DNA of 64,000 nt from Nesterenkonia sandarakina (GCF_013410215.1 NZ_JACCFQ010000001.1:310001-374000); one strand, 5' to 3'; positions 17,973-26,748 are shown, numbered from the stretch's first letter. The notes: generated by a model from the sequence alone, not told the origin. Made by a program: numbers and translations.

Positions 17973-20026
17973 ACACCATCATCACGCCGGAGCTGGTGAG
18001 CCTCGACAAGCTCACCGCCGGCAGCAAGCGCGAGGTCATTGATGCCCTCGCCGCCCTCGTCGGCTCCGCCGGACGCAGCACCGCCGTCGACGAGCTCGCC
18101 GCCGATGTCTGGGCTCGGGAGGAGACCTCCGAGACCGGCATGCCCGGTGGCATCGCCATCCCGCACTGCCGCACCGGCGCCGTCTCTGAAGCTACCCTGG
18201 CCTTCGCCCGGCTGGCTGAGCCGGTGGACTTCGGCTCCTCCGACGGACCGGCTGATCTGGTCTTCATGATCGCCGCCCCCGACGGCGCGGACCAGGCCCA
18301 CCTGAAGATCCTCTCCGCCCTGGCCAGCTCGCTGATCAACGAGGAGTTCCTCGCGGAGCTGCGCAGCGCCGGATCCGAACAGCGCGTGGTCGACCTGGTC
18401 GCCGAGGCGGTCCAGCCGGCACCGGTGACCGCCGGCGCCGGGGCCCGCGGGTCCTCCTCGCCGGCGGCATCCACCGCCGGCACCGGGGAGGCCACGGGCC
18501 AGAGTTCGACGACGGCCGGTCGCCTGGTCGCCGTGACGGCTTGCCCCACCGGCATCGCGCACACCTATATGGCAGCCGACTCGCTGAAGAAGGCCGCGAA
18601 GGAAGCCGGCGTGGAGCTCCAGGTGGAGACCCAGGGCTCCTCCGGCTCGACCCCGCTGGGCGCCGAGACCATCGCCGCCGCCGACGCCGTCATCTTCGCC
18701 ACCGACGTCGACGTCCGGGATCGCCACCGCTTCGCCGGAAAGCCAGTCATCGCCTCCCGGGTCAAGCGCGGCATCGACGAACCCGCCAAGATGATCGCCG
18801 AGGCACTGGCCGCGGCGAAGGACCCGAACGCCGCCGTCGTCGCCTCGGGCGGATCCGGTGACTCCGAGGGCAGCACCGCTGCCAGCGGGGAGCGCGAAAG
18901 CTTCGGCCGCGCGACCCAGCGGGTCCTGATGACCGGTGTCAGCTATATGATCCCCTTCGTCGCCGCGGGTGGTCTGCTGATCGCGCTGGGCTTCCTGCTC
19001 GGCGGCTACAACATCACGGAGGTCGCCAACGACGTGGCCCTGGGCAACTCGCTGTGGAACCTGCCGACGCCTGATCAGCTGCCCGAGGAGTTCCTCGGCT
19101 GGGGTGCACTCGGCGGCTACCTGGGCGCGGTCTTCTTCACCCTCGGTGGGGCGGCTATGGGCTTCCTGGTCCCAGCGCTGGCCGGCTACATCGCCTTCGG
19201 CATGGCCGATCGCCCCGGCATCGCCCCCGGCTTCACCGCCGGTGCGATCGCGCTGACCATGGATGCCGGCTTCATCGGCGGCATCGTCGGCGGTGTGCTC
19301 GCAGGTGCGGTGGCCCTGTGGTTCCGCAAGCTCAACGTTCCCCGCTGGCTCTCCGGGCTGATGCCCGTGGTGATCATCCCGCTGCTGGCCACGCTGGTCG
19401 CTGGTGGACTGATGCTGCTGGTGCTCGGTGGACCGATCGCCTCGCTGACCGCAGCCCTGGAGGGTTGGCTCAACGGAATGACCGGCTCGGCCGCGATCCT
19501 GCTGGGCATCATCCTTGGTCTGATGATGTGCTTCGACCTCGGTGGTCCGGTCAACAAGGTGGCCTACTCCTTCGCTGTGGCCGGCCTCTCGGCAGCGGTC
19601 GCCGATGGCAACACCGGTCCGCTGATGATCATGGCCACGGTCATGGCCGCAGGCATGGTGCCCCCGCTGGGCATGGCGTTCGCGACCTTCATCGATTCTC
19701 GACTGTTCAGCCCGGCCGAGCGGGAGAACGGCAAGACTGCCGTGCTGCTCGGCGCGGCGTTCATCTCCGAAGGCGCCATCCCGTTCGCGGCGGCCGATCC
19801 GCTGCGCGTGCTGCCGGCTTCCATGATCGGTGGCGCCGTCACCGGCGCTATGACCATGGCCTTCGGCATCACCTCCTATGCACCTCACGGCGGCATCTTC
19901 GTGCCGTTCGCCATCGAGAACTTCTGGCTTTTCCTGGTCTCGGTGCTGGTGGGCTCCCTGGTCACGGCGTTCTCGGTGATCGCCCTGAAGCGCTGGGCGC
20001 GTAAGGGTGTAGCCTCTGCTGCATGA
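17969..20026 (+). CDS. fruA: PTS fructose transporter, fused EIIA-EIIB-EIIC
   Basis: A 685-residue membrane permease that imports fructose and phosphorylates it to fructose 1-phosphate. Order of domains: EIIA (about residues 1-145) with the phosphorylated His in GIAIPHCRTGAV; an Ala/Ser/Gly linker; EIIB (about 183-285) with the phospho-Cys in AVTACPTGIAHTYMAADSL; and EIIC (about 310-680), starting RVLMTGVSYMIPFVAAGGLL, with about nine membrane helices. Length and order are those of the standard actinobacterial FruA. It overlaps fruK and ptsH by 4 nt on each side. Confidence 0.96.
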   Translation: MNTIITPELVSLDKLTAGSKREVIDALAALVGSAGRSTAVDELAADVWAREETSETGMPGGIAIPHCRTGAVSEATLAFARLAEPVDFGSSDGPADLVFMIAAPDGADQAHLKILSALASSLINEEFLAELRSAGSEQRVVDLVAEAVQPAPVTAGAGARGSSSPAASTAGTGEATGQSSTTAGRLVAVTACPTGIAHTYMAADSLKKAAKEAGVELQVETQGSSGSTPLGAETIAAADAVIFATDVDVRDRHRFAGKPVIASRVKRGIDEPAKMIAEALAAAKDPNAAVVASGGSGDSEGSTAASGERESFGRATQRVLMTGVSYMIPFVAAGGLLIALGFLLGGYNITEVANDVALGNSLWNLPTPDQLPEEFLGWGALGGYLGAVFFTLGGAAMGFLVPALAGYIAFGMADRPGIAPGFTAGAIALTMDAGFIGGIVGGVLAGAVALWFRKLNVPRWLSGLMPVVIIPLLATLVAGGLMLLVLGGPIASLTAALEGWLNGMTGSAAILLGIILGLMMCFDLGGPVNKVAYSFAVAGLSAAVADGNTGPLMIMATVMAAGMVPPLGMAFATFIDSRLFSPAERENGKTAVLLGAAFISEGAIPFAAADPLRVLPASMIGGAVTGAMTMAFGITSYAPHGGIFVPFAIENFWLFLVSVLVGSLVTAFSVIALKRWARKGVASAA

Positions 20027-20289
20027 TTGAACGCACTGCGGTGATCGCCGCGGCGGCCGGGCTCCACGCCCGGCCTGCCGCGGCTTTCGCGTATGCGGCG
20101 GCAGAACAACAAGTCCCGGTGGAGATCGCGAAGCTCTCCGCGCCAGAGCTCTCCGTCCAGGCCGACTCTCTTCTGGGCGTGATGAGCCTGGATGTGGCCC
20201 ACGGGGAGCGAGTCCTGCTGCGAGCCCGAGGCGAAGGTGCCGAGCAGGTTCTCGAGACCCTGGTGCAGCTGCTGGAGGAGTCACCGTGA
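20023..20289 (+). CDS. ptsH: phosphocarrier protein HPr
   Basis: An 88-residue HPr. The active site His15 lies in IAAAAGLHARPAAAFAYAA, so phosphate transfer from enzyme I to FruA is expected. The regulatory Ser46 region reads SVQADSLLGVMSL, close to the consensus. It is the last gene of the fru operon and overlaps fruA by ATGA. No ptsI (enzyme I) gene is in the window, so EI must be encoded elsewhere. Confidence 0.95.
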   Translation: MIERTAVIAAAAGLHARPAAAFAYAAAEQQVPVEIAKLSAPELSVQADSLLGVMSLDVAHGERVLLRARGEGAEQVLETLVQLLEESP

Positions 20290-20400
20290 CGCTTGGCCGC
20301 CCCTACGGGTTCGCCGCTGTGACGAATTCGAGGCGCTGCCCAAGAAACGCCTCACCCTGAGGAGCCATTCGGATTCCGGCAGCCGCACCGACCGCGACGG

Positions 20401-20434
20401 TGAGCCCGCCGGCATCGATCTGCCGGCGGGCTCA
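20401..20434. terminator. bidirectional hairpin between ptsH and AraC-type gene
   Basis: A perfect 14-bp stem (TGAGCCCGCCGGCA with TGCCGGCGGGCTCA) and 6-nt loop lies between two convergent genes. No T-tract follows on either strand, so it may act as a barrier hairpin or need Rho. Confidence 0.6.
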
Positions 20435-20439
20435 CCGGA

Positions 20440-21306
20440 TCAGGCGCGTTCCACGGGGAGCCACAGGTCGCAGGTGGCCGTGCTGAAGTCATCTGCGCGC
20501 TCCAGCACCGCCACCATTGAAGGTCCCGGCCGGAGCCGCCACGGGTTCGATGGGAACCACTCTGTTGCGCTCGCCGCCCAGGCCGACTGCAATGCGGCAG
20601 GGTGCTCACCCTGGGTACGGAATACCACCCACGTGCCGGCCGGAACCTCGATCGTGTCGAGGTCCTCAGGAACTGGGGCTCCCTCTGTCACGGCGACGCC
20701 GTGGAGGTAGGTGAGTTCGGCACCTTCCGTGTAGTCCGGGTCGACATCGTCGCTGACCTGGAGCAGGCCCGGTGGCTCCGTGTTGCTCAGTTCCTTGAGC
20801 CGCGAATGCTCCGTCACAGGCAATGAGGCGATGTGCTGCTGGATATGAGAATTGGCGCCCTCATGGATGAGAGGCACGCGGGCAGCGTGGCCGACGAGCA
20901 TGAAGGCTGGTCGTTCAGAGATGCGGGCGTCCATAGTGCTGTTCCCTTCTACGGTCAGGCGGAATCTGATCTGCGGTTGTGTGCGAAGGAAGCCGCCGTG
21001 ACGGCGCACCTCACCGTGGCCGACCCCGTGAACTGATCGAAATGCTCGCCCGAACGCCTCGGTCGACCCGTAGCCGTAGCGCACCGCGATGCCCAGAAGG
21101 TCCTCGTTGCCGAGAACATCTGCGGCGGCAAGGGTCATGCGGCGTCGCCGGATGTACTCGGAGAGTGGCATCCCGGCCAATGATGAGAACATCCGCCGGA
21201 GGTGATACTCCGTGGTGCCAAGGTCCATGGCAAGCGCAGCCACGTCGATGTCCTCGGCCAGACGCTGCTCAACCGACTCCACCAGCGCGTTCAATTCGGC
21301 GATCAT
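20440..21306 (-). CDS. AraC-family regulator with GyrI-like effector domain
   Basis: A 288-residue regulator of the Rob/SoxS-GyrI type. The N-terminal AraC DNA-binding domain (residues about 1-105) has both helix-turn-helix units, LAMDLGTTEYHLRRMFSSLA and LLGIAVRYGYGSTEAFGRAF. The C-terminal GyrI/BmrR-like small-molecule-binding domain (about 120-288) begins DARISERPAFMLVGHAARVP and contains the expected VPAGTWVVFRTQGEHP segment. I start it at 21306, where GAAGGGAG sits 4 nt upstream, rather than 21 bases earlier. Such proteins usually sense hydrophobic toxic compounds; targets are unknown. Confidence 0.85.
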   Translation of the reverse strand: MIAELNALVESVEQRLAEDIDVAALAMDLGTTEYHLRRMFSSLAGMPLSEYIRRRRMTLAAADVLGNEDLLGIAVRYGYGSTEAFGRAFRSVHGVGHGEVRRHGGFLRTQPQIRFRLTVEGNSTMDARISERPAFMLVGHAARVPLIHEGANSHIQQHIASLPVTEHSRLKELSNTEPPGLLQVSDDVDPDYTEGAELTYLHGVAVTEGAPVPEDLDTIEVPAGTWVVFRTQGEHPAALQSAWAASATEWFPSNPWRLRPGPSMVAVLERADDFSTATCDLWLPVERA

Positions 21307-21416
21307 GGCACTCCCTTCAACCTCCATGCTTCCGGGCCGCAGGGAAGGGGCGCCCTACTATCTCTGCCCTATTCCATCGGGGTGGATCTAGGCCATTCCG
21401 CTCACTCGATCCGGAC

Positions 21417-21923
21417 TCAGCCGGCGGTGAAGAAGTCCGTGAGCTCGGCGTCGCGCCCGTCCAGCTCTGCCCAGGGCTTGTGCACCTGGAACCGGGCGAT
21501 TCCGGCAGGCGGCCAGGACCCCCCCATCTGGATCACGGGGTCCTCCTGGGACTGTGCGGAGGCCAGGTCCATGCTGAGCTCCTGGACCCCGGGCATATGG
21601 GCGACCACCAGCAGCGTGCGCACCGTCTGAGGAACCTCATTGATGATCGAGAGCATGGTGCGCGGGGCGGCCAGGTAGAGCCGCGAGTCCAGGTACGGCG
21701 TCGGAGCCTTCTCCCCCAGCTCGTGGTTGACCCAGATGCAGGTCTGCCGGGTGCGCATCGCGTCCGAGCAGACCGTGTTGTCCGGCAGATTGCCCGAGCC
21801 GACCAGCCAGCGTCCGACGGCGCGAGCCTGGTCCTGCCCGTGGCTGGTCAGGGTGCGGCTGTGATCCTCCCCGGAGAAGGAATGGCCGGCCTCGCCGTGA
21901 CGCAGGATCAGCAGTTCAGGCAC
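21417..21923 (-). CDS. SixA-like histidine phosphatase
   Basis: A 168-residue histidine-phosphatase-superfamily protein with the RHG motif at the N-terminus (LLILRHGEAGHSF, catalytic His about 8) and the second catalytic His in LLVVAHMPGVQEL (about 108). Size and motif spacing match SixA, which dephosphorylates phosphohistidine in phosphorelay HPt domains in Escherichia coli; other relatives act on small phosphoesters. It starts with GTG, 7 nt downstream of the winged-helix regulator stop, suggesting an operon. Its target here is unknown. Confidence 0.8.
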   Translation of the reverse strand: MPELLILRHGEAGHSFSGEDHSRTLTSHGQDQARAVGRWLVGSGNLPDNTVCSDAMRTRQTCIWVNHELGEKAPTPYLDSRLYLAAPRTMLSIINEVPQTVRTLLVVAHMPGVQELSMDLASAQSQEDPVIQMGGSWPPAGIARFQVHKPWAELDGRDAELTDFFTAG

Positions 21924-21930
21924 AGCGGAC

Positions 21931-22722
21931 TCAGATCGAGTATTCCGGGGCCGCCCAGACGGTGACCTCGGGGTGCTCGTAGAAGCGGTATCCCTGGCCC
22001 CGCACGGTGCGCACGGTGTTGGCCAGGCGCCCCAGCTTGGAGCGCAGCCGGCGGATGTGCACGTCGATGGTGCGCTCGTTGGGCATCTGGTCCGGATCCA
22101 CGTTGCGCCACAGGGTGGTCAGCAGCTCCTCGCGCCCCACAGTGCGGGACCCGTTGTCCACCAGGTAGTTCAGCAGCTCGAACTCCTTGAAGGTCAGGTT
22201 CAGGCCCTCCCCGTCCAGGCGCACCTCCCGGCGGGACAGGTCGATCAGGACCCCCGAGCTCGAGGGGGCCGGTGGGGTGTTGATCGGGACCTCGACTCCG
22301 CGGTGGGTGACGGTGGGGTCACCGAGCGCCTGTCGGACGACCTCCAGGTTGCTGCCCTCGTGGGCTGCAGAGGCCATCGCCATGGCGATGTGCACCTGAG
22401 ACTCGGCCGCGATGTGCTCCACGTAGTCGCGCAGCTCGGTGGCGATCTTGTGCAGCGAGGTTCCTGCCGCACTGGCGGCGTCCTCATCCAGGCCGACGTA
22501 GACGACGAAGCCGCGGGTGACGATGTCGGGCTGGACCATCTGCGGACCACCGCCGTTCTGCGCCACCACCGGCACCGGCGCGGTGCGCGGGTGCGCGTCC
22601 CCGGCCTCATGGGTGGCGTTGGCCGCGCGGACCCGTCGGGCCATCTCGGCTCGGCGAGCGGCGTTGCGCACCGAGACATGGACGTAGCCAGGGTTCTGGG
22701 GCTGACTCAGGTGTGCGGACAT
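21931..22722 (-). CDS. OmpR/PhoB-type winged-helix regulator lacking a receiver domain
   Basis: A 263-residue protein whose C-terminal 95 residues form an OmpR/PhoB winged helix: LNLTFKEFELLNYLVDNGSR, RTIDVHIRRLRSKLG and the typical end VRTVRGQGYRFYE. There is no CheY-like receiver domain. The first 160 residues instead hold a hydrophilic stretch and a segment VVYVGLDEDAASAAGTSLHKIATE, followed by a helical region and a Pro-rich linker. The ATG at 22722 has GGGGGAG 9 nt upstream. How its DNA binding is controlled is unknown; it is followed directly by the SixA-like phosphatase. Confidence 0.8.
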   Translation of the reverse strand: MSAHLSQPQNPGYVHVSVRNAARRAEMARRVRAANATHEAGDAHPRTAPVPVVAQNGGGPQMVQPDIVTRGFVVYVGLDEDAASAAGTSLHKIATELRDYVEHIAAESQVHIAMAMASAAHEGSNLEVVRQALGDPTVTHRGVEVPINTPPAPSSSGVLIDLSRREVRLDGEGLNLTFKEFELLNYLVDNGSRTVGREELLTTLWRNVDPDQMPNERTIDVHIRRLRSKLGRLANTVRTVRGQGYRFYEHPEVTVWAAPEYSI

Positions 22723-22898
22723 GGTGGGCAACTCCCCCGCTGCTTGTGGACGGTGGTATCCATTACAGCGTGTCCGTCACATTTTGAATCCGCAAGTAAC
22801 AAAAGGGGGGATCTTCCACATAATGAGATCGCGAGACCTATTTGTGACCGGGAACACCCATTGGGCGCCCTTGAGGCCTTGACTGCGGGCTGGAAGTG

Positions 22899-23534
22899 TT
22901 ACTGAGCGAGCCCGTACAGCCGATCACCGGCGTCGCCCAGGCCGGGGACGATGTAGGACTTCTCGTTGAGCTTCTCGTCGATCGCGGCGAGGTAGAGCTC
23001 GACCTCGATGTCCCCCACCTTCTCGCGCAGCCGCTCGATGCCCTCAGGAGCTGCCAGCAGGCAGATGCAGGTGATCTTCGCGGCGTTGGCCTTCTTCAGG
23101 AAGCGGATCGCCTCGGCGAGGGTGCCGCCGGTGGCCAACATCGGGTCCAGCACAAAGACGTGGCGCCCGGTGAGGTCATCGGGAAGCCGCTCGGCGTAGG
23201 TGATGATGTCCAGGGTCTCTTCGTTGCGGGCCATTCCGAGGAATCCGACCTCAGCGGTGGGGACCATCGCGGTCATCCCGTCCAGCATGCCGAGTCCGGC
23301 GCGCAGGATCGGCACGACGAGCGGCTTGGGATCCGCCAGCTGAGTACCGGTCATGGTGGCCACAGGAGTCTGGATCTCCACCGGCTCGGTGGCGATGGAG
23401 CCGCTGGCCTCGTAGGAGAGCAACATCACCAGCTCGCGGGTGAGTTCCCGGAACTGGTTCGAGGCGGTCTCCACCCGTCGCAGCTGGGTGAGTTTATGGG
23501 AGATCAGTGGGTGTTCCACAACCTGTGCGCGCAT
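22899..23534 (-). CDS. upp: uracil phosphoribosyltransferase
   Basis: A 211-residue pyrimidine-salvage enzyme that makes UMP from uracil and PRPP. Diagnostic features are the PRPP-binding motif [18 protein letters not shown] (about residue 127), the N-terminal [13 protein letters not shown] and C-terminal [15 protein letters not shown], where uracil binds. Length is standard. TAGTTT lies 7 nt before the ATG without a Shine-Dalgarno, implying a leaderless message. The tadA gene starts divergently 75 nt away. Confidence 0.97.
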   Translation of the reverse strand: MRAQVVEHPLISHKLTQLRRVETASNQFRELTRELVMLLSYEASGSIATEPVEIQTPVATMTGTQLADPKPLVVPILRAGLGMLDGMTAMVPTAEVGFLGMARNEETLDIITYAERLPDDLTGRHVFVLDPMLATGGTLAEAIRFLKKANAAKITCICLLAAPEGIERLREKVGDIEVELYLAAIDEKLNEKSYIVPGLGDAGDRLYGLAQ

Positions 23535-23541
23535 GGTTCCA

Positions 23542-23603
23542 AAACTACCAGCACGCCTTCGACCAGGCCCCAGAAGGCCCGAGATCGCGGCGCAGAATAT
23601 GCT
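23542..23603. promoter_or_regulatory. divergent leaderless promoters of upp and tadA
   Basis: TAGTTT (minus strand, 23542-23547) lies 7 nt before the upp ATG and TATGCT (plus strand, 23598-23603) lies 6 nt before the tadA GTG. Neither gene has a recognisable Shine-Dalgarno. Confidence 0.5.
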
Positions 23604-23609
23604 GGGGCG

Positions 23610-24110
23610 GTGACAGGGAACTCTGAGCTCAGCCCATCGTGGTCACCACGCGCGCGAGCCGATCAGGAGGTGGCGCTCGGGCGCTGCCTGGAGCTGGCCG
23701 CCGAAGCCGGCCGCGGCGAGGACGTGCCGGTGGGCGCCGTCGTCTTCTCCGCTCAGGGGACGGTGCTCGGCGAGGGATTCAACACTCGGGAGCGCGATGC
23801 GGATCCGGCGGGCCATGCGGAGATCGCCGCGCTGCGGGCCGCCGCGTCAAGCCTCGGGACCTGGCGGTTGGACGGATGCGTGTTGGCGGTGACGCTGGAG
23901 CCGTGTCCGATGTGCGCGGGGGCGATCTATCAGTCGCGGATCGGGCATGTGATCTTCGGCGCCTGGGACGAGAAGGCCGGGGCGGCCGGATCGGTGTTCG
24001 ACATCCTGCGTGAACCCCGGCTCAATCACTGGGTGGAGGTCCACCCAGGGGTCCGCGCGGAGGAGTGCGCCGCGCAGCTGCGGGCGTTCTTCGAAGCGTT
24101 CCGCGGATAG
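23610..24110 (+). CDS. tadA: tRNA-specific adenosine deaminase
   Basis: A 166-residue zinc deaminase that converts A34 of tRNA-Arg(ACG) to inosine. The zinc and proton-shuttle motif is in [14 protein letters not shown], and the paired zinc cysteines are in [17 protein letters not shown]. Downstream [13 protein letters not shown] matches the tRNA-binding region of TadA. I chose the GTG at 23610 because TATGCT lies 6 nt upstream and it gives a normal-length protein; the open frame runs 714 bases further upstream antisense to upp and is not real there. Its tRNA substrate gene lies at 9825. Confidence 0.93.
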   Translation: MTGNSELSPSWSPRARADQEVALGRCLELAAEAGRGEDVPVGAVVFSAQGTVLGEGFNTRERDADPAGHAEIAALRAAASSLGTWRLDGCVLAVTLEPCPMCAGAIYQSRIGHVIFGAWDEKAGAAGSVFDILREPRLNHWVEVHPGVRAEECAAQLRAFFEAFRG

Positions 24111-24120
24111 GCTTGGGCCC

Positions 24121-24672
24121 GTGTCCACACCCTCCTCGCCGCAGCTGTCCATGCCCTCCCCCGCGCGGTTGGCCCACGCAGAGTCGCTCTTCGCCGTGAC
24201 CCCTGACTTCCCTGAACCCGGGGTCCTGTTCCAGGACATCTCCCCCGTGCTGGCCGATCCGGCGGCGCTGCGCACCATCGCGGAGGGGCTGCTCGCGCCC
24301 TTCGCCGGGAGCTTCGACATGGTCGCCGGGATCGAGGCGCGCGGGTTCACCTTGGCCGGGATGATCGCCGCGCTCACCGGCACCGGCTTCATGCCGATCC
24401 GTAAGGCGGGGAAGCTGCCCGCACCGGCCGGTCGGGTGGAGTACACCTTGGAGTACGGCACCGCGGTGATCGAGGCCCCCGATGTGCTCCAGCCTCAGCA
24501 CCGGGTGCTCATCGTCGATGACGTGCTCGCCACCGGCGGCACCCTGGCCGCGACCCGTGAGCTGATCGGCCAGCTGGACTGCGAGGTGGCCGGCGCCGCC
24601 GTCGTCCTGGAGATCCAAGCACTCGGCGGACGCAAGCTCTGCGGCGAGGTCCACGCGCTGTTCCAGAGCTGA
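24121..24672 (+). CDS. apt: adenine phosphoribosyltransferase
   Basis: A purine-salvage enzyme that makes AMP from adenine and PRPP. The PRPP loop is [20 protein letters not shown] (about residue 130), and DFPEPGVLFQDISPVLADP and GIEARGFTLAGMIA are APT signatures. I chose the GTG at 24121, preceded at 7 nt by TAGGCT, which overlaps the tadA stop; an ATG at 24151 is the alternative. Gene order tadA-apt with a 10-nt gap pairs tRNA editing with base salvage, but each may have its own leaderless start. Confidence 0.93.
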   Translation: MSTPSSPQLSMPSPARLAHAESLFAVTPDFPEPGVLFQDISPVLADPAALRTIAEGLLAPFAGSFDMVAGIEARGFTLAGMIAALTGTGFMPIRKAGKLPAPAGRVEYTLEYGTAVIEAPDVLQPQHRVLIVDDVLATGGTLAATRELIGQLDCEVAGAAVVLEIQALGGRKLCGEVHALFQS

Positions 24673-24706
24673 GGCTCCTCTCCAGATCCTGGCCCCTCGC
24701 GCGCTT

Positions 24707-24736
24707 TTGGGTGAGCGCGAGATGTTTGCGTATACT
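24707..24736 (+). promoter_or_regulatory. predicted promoter for tRNA-Ser
   Basis: TATACT (24731-24736) is a near-ideal -10, 10 nt before the tRNA. TTGGGT (24707-24712) is a plausible -35 with 18-bp spacing. Confidence 0.6.
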
Positions 24737-24746
24737 CAACGGGCCT

Positions 24747-24837
24747 GGTGACGTGTCCGAGCGGCCGAAGGTGCAGCACTCGAAATGCTGTGTGCGGTTA
24801 CCCCGCACCGTGGGTTCAAATCCCACCGTCACCGCCA
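24747..24837 (+). tRNA. tRNA-Ser (anticodon CGA)
   Basis: A class II tRNA of 91 nt including encoded CCA. Acceptor GGTGACG/CGTCACC, anticodon stem CAGCA/TGCTG around the loop CTCGAAA (anticodon CGA, decodes UCG), a long variable arm (TGCGG-TTAC-CCCGCA) and T-arm GTGGG-TTCAAAT-CCCAC. Confidence 0.97.
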
Positions 24838-24843
24838 ATGAAG

Positions 24844-24888
24844 AAGGCCCCTGCACCCTTAGATACCCGAGGGATGCAGGGGCCTTTC
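24844..24888 (+). terminator. rho-independent terminator after tRNA-Ser
   Basis: A 12-bp stem, AAGGCCCCTGCA with TGCAGGGGCCTT, plus an inner CCC/GGG pairing, ends in TTTCCT, 6 nt after the tRNA. Confidence 0.8.
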
Positions 24889-25178
24889 CTCTGCATCGAG
24901 CAGAGCGGCTCGCAAATGTTCGGCCAGCATCCATCCGACGCAGGGGTCGCCACACGCGGATAAGGCACGCACACCTTGGATCGACGCGGCCTACCCGGAA
25001 TCGGTCACGCCAAACCGGGACTCGCGCCTCGTGAACTGACCCGCCGTGCAAGGTCTTGCCGCCGCCCTCGTCATGACTGGCACCACTCGCCATGACCCGC
25101 CGGCCCGTGCTGTGGACCGAGCCACTTCCTATGAATGCTGGTCCTGCCATGGCCTTCCTGCCTCATTGCATGCGGGTC
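24889..25178. other. gene-free stretch downstream of tRNA-Ser
   Basis: About 290 bases with no convincing coding frame, no clear repeat of the tRNA 3' end and no further hairpin. Short open frames here have no start signals or family resemblance. Confidence 0.5.
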
Positions 25179-25189
25179 TACGATGAAGC

Positions 25190-26710
25190 ATGGACGCAGA
25201 ACCCGCGAGTGAGACTGAACGGAAGTTCGACGTCCCGGAGAACATCGAACTTCCTCAGTTGACAGACCTCCCCGGGGTCAAGGCTGTCGATCAACCGATC
25301 GAGCACCGCCTAGAAACCGAATACTTCGATACCGCAGACCTGCGGTTGGCGTCGCGCAGCATCACTCTGGGCCGCCGGATCGGAGACGAGGACGCCGGGT
25401 GGGAGCTGAGACATTCCGCTCGCGCTGACGAGCGCCGCGACCACCATGCGCGGCCCCGTCGAACCTCCGACGATGTCCCGAAGACGCTCCTGCAACGGGT
25501 CCGGGTGTATAGCCGGGACAGCGCGCTGATGCCGGTGGCCCGGTTGAGGACTCGGCGTATCGTGTATCGGCTCCGCGACGACGACGGAGACGCTGTAGCG
25601 GCCTTCACCGATGACCATGTGAACGCTCAGACGCTCCATCCTGAACCGGCGTCGCAGTCGTGGCGCGAATGGGACTTCGAACTCTGCGATGCGCCGAAGG
25701 ATCTTCTGAATGCCGGCAACAATCTCATCCTGGCCGCAGGCGGACACCCTTCAGCCCATGGTTCCGAACTGGCCCGGGCGTTGGGGACATTCCTGCACAA
25801 CACTGTCAAGAGGGATTCTTCGCCCCCATCGACCAACCGGGCCGGAGATGTCGTCTTCGCCTACCTCCAGGAGCAGCTTGAGGTGATCCGGGACCAGGAC
25901 CCCCGGGTGCGTCAGGACGATCACGACGCCGTCCACAAGATGCGGGTCGCCACCAGGCGCCTCCGATCCGTCCTGGCAACGTACGGGTCCCTGCTGGAGG
26001 ACCGTGACACCGTTCACGTGGTCCGCGGCGAGTTGCGATGGCTCGCCGGTGTTCTCGCAACCGCGCGGGACACGGAGGTCATGCAAGGAAGACTCATGGA
26101 GATGATCGCGAACGAGCCAGCCGAGCTGCTGTCAGGCCCGGTGGCGCGCAGAATCGAAACCGAACTCGGGGGCGACTACAAGAAGGCATACCGGCGGGTG
26201 ATGCGGGCACTCAACGGGAAACGCTACTTCCGTCTCCTCGACTCCCTCGAGTCTCTGATCGGCGCTTCCACGCTGTCGCCGCGGGGCGCGAAACCGGCGA
26301 AGAAGGCCCTACCCCCACTCATCAACCAGGACATCAAACGACTCCGACGCGCCGTCAAACATGCTCGCAGACACCCGGCAGGCACCGGTGATCCTTCGGC
26401 ATTGCACGACGTCCGAAAAGACGCCAAGCGCCTGCGATACGCGGCCGAAGCAGCACGGACACTCGGTCGGAAGGAAACTGAGCGCCTTGCCGAGACAGCA
26501 CATGGCATCCAGAAGATCCTTGGCGACTATCAGGACACTGTCGTCACCCGTGCTCTCCTGCGACGCCTGGGGGCCGAAGCCTTCGCCCAGGGAGAGAACG
26601 CATTCAGCTACGGCCGGCTCCACGCGCTGGAACAATCCACCGCCGTGAAAGCGGAAGCCGCGTTCCATCGGGGCTGGCAGCGCATTCCCACCCTGTCCGC
26701 GAAGAAGTAG
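25190..26710 (+). CDS. CYTH-CHAD domain protein (polyphosphate-associated)
   Basis: A 506-residue soluble protein with an N-terminal CYTH domain (residues about 5-205; TERKFDVPENIELPQL carries the ExxxK-type start, then HRLETEYFDTADLRLA) and a C-terminal CHAD domain (about 220-500) with the histidine-rich helices HDAVHKMRVATRRLRSVLA and HDVRKDAKRLRYAAEAA. CYTH domains hydrolyse or bind triphosphates, while CHAD domains bind inorganic polyphosphate. Tripolyphosphatase activity or targeting to polyphosphate granules is plausible but untested. TACGAT lies 5 nt before the ATG with no Shine-Dalgarno. It is isolated between a tRNA terminator and a convergent DedA gene. Confidence 0.9.
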   Translation: MDAEPASETERKFDVPENIELPQLTDLPGVKAVDQPIEHRLETEYFDTADLRLASRSITLGRRIGDEDAGWELRHSARADERRDHHARPRRTSDDVPKTLLQRVRVYSRDSALMPVARLRTRRIVYRLRDDDGDAVAAFTDDHVNAQTLHPEPASQSWREWDFELCDAPKDLLNAGNNLILAAGGHPSAHGSELARALGTFLHNTVKRDSSPPSTNRAGDVVFAYLQEQLEVIRDQDPRVRQDDHDAVHKMRVATRRLRSVLATYGSLLEDRDTVHVVRGELRWLAGVLATARDTEVMQGRLMEMIANEPAELLSGPVARRIETELGGDYKKAYRRVMRALNGKRYFRLLDSLESLIGASTLSPRGAKPAKKALPPLINQDIKRLRRAVKHARRHPAGTGDPSALHDVRKDAKRLRYAAEAARTLGRKETERLAETAHGIQKILGDYQDTVVTRALLRRLGAEAFAQGENAFSYGRLHALEQSTAVKAEAAFHRGWQRIPTLSAKK

Positions 26711-26748
26711 ACGGCCGCGCGTGCACCGGAGAGCGCTCGCAACCGCGT

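Noticed and set aside
17615-20284. 889-residue open frame on the minus strand
   Set aside because: It lies opposite fruK, fruA and ptsH, all of which have complete catalytic motifs; its composition (Gly/Arg/His/Asp rich, no domains) is that of a shadow frame.
22896-23609. Upstream extension of the tadA frame
   Set aside because: It runs antisense through upp, and TadA homology begins only after the GTG at 23610, which has its own -10.
24838-25189. Possible attachment site or integrated element next to tRNA-Ser
   Set aside because: No direct repeat of the tRNA 3' end, integrase or transposase could be found in the window.
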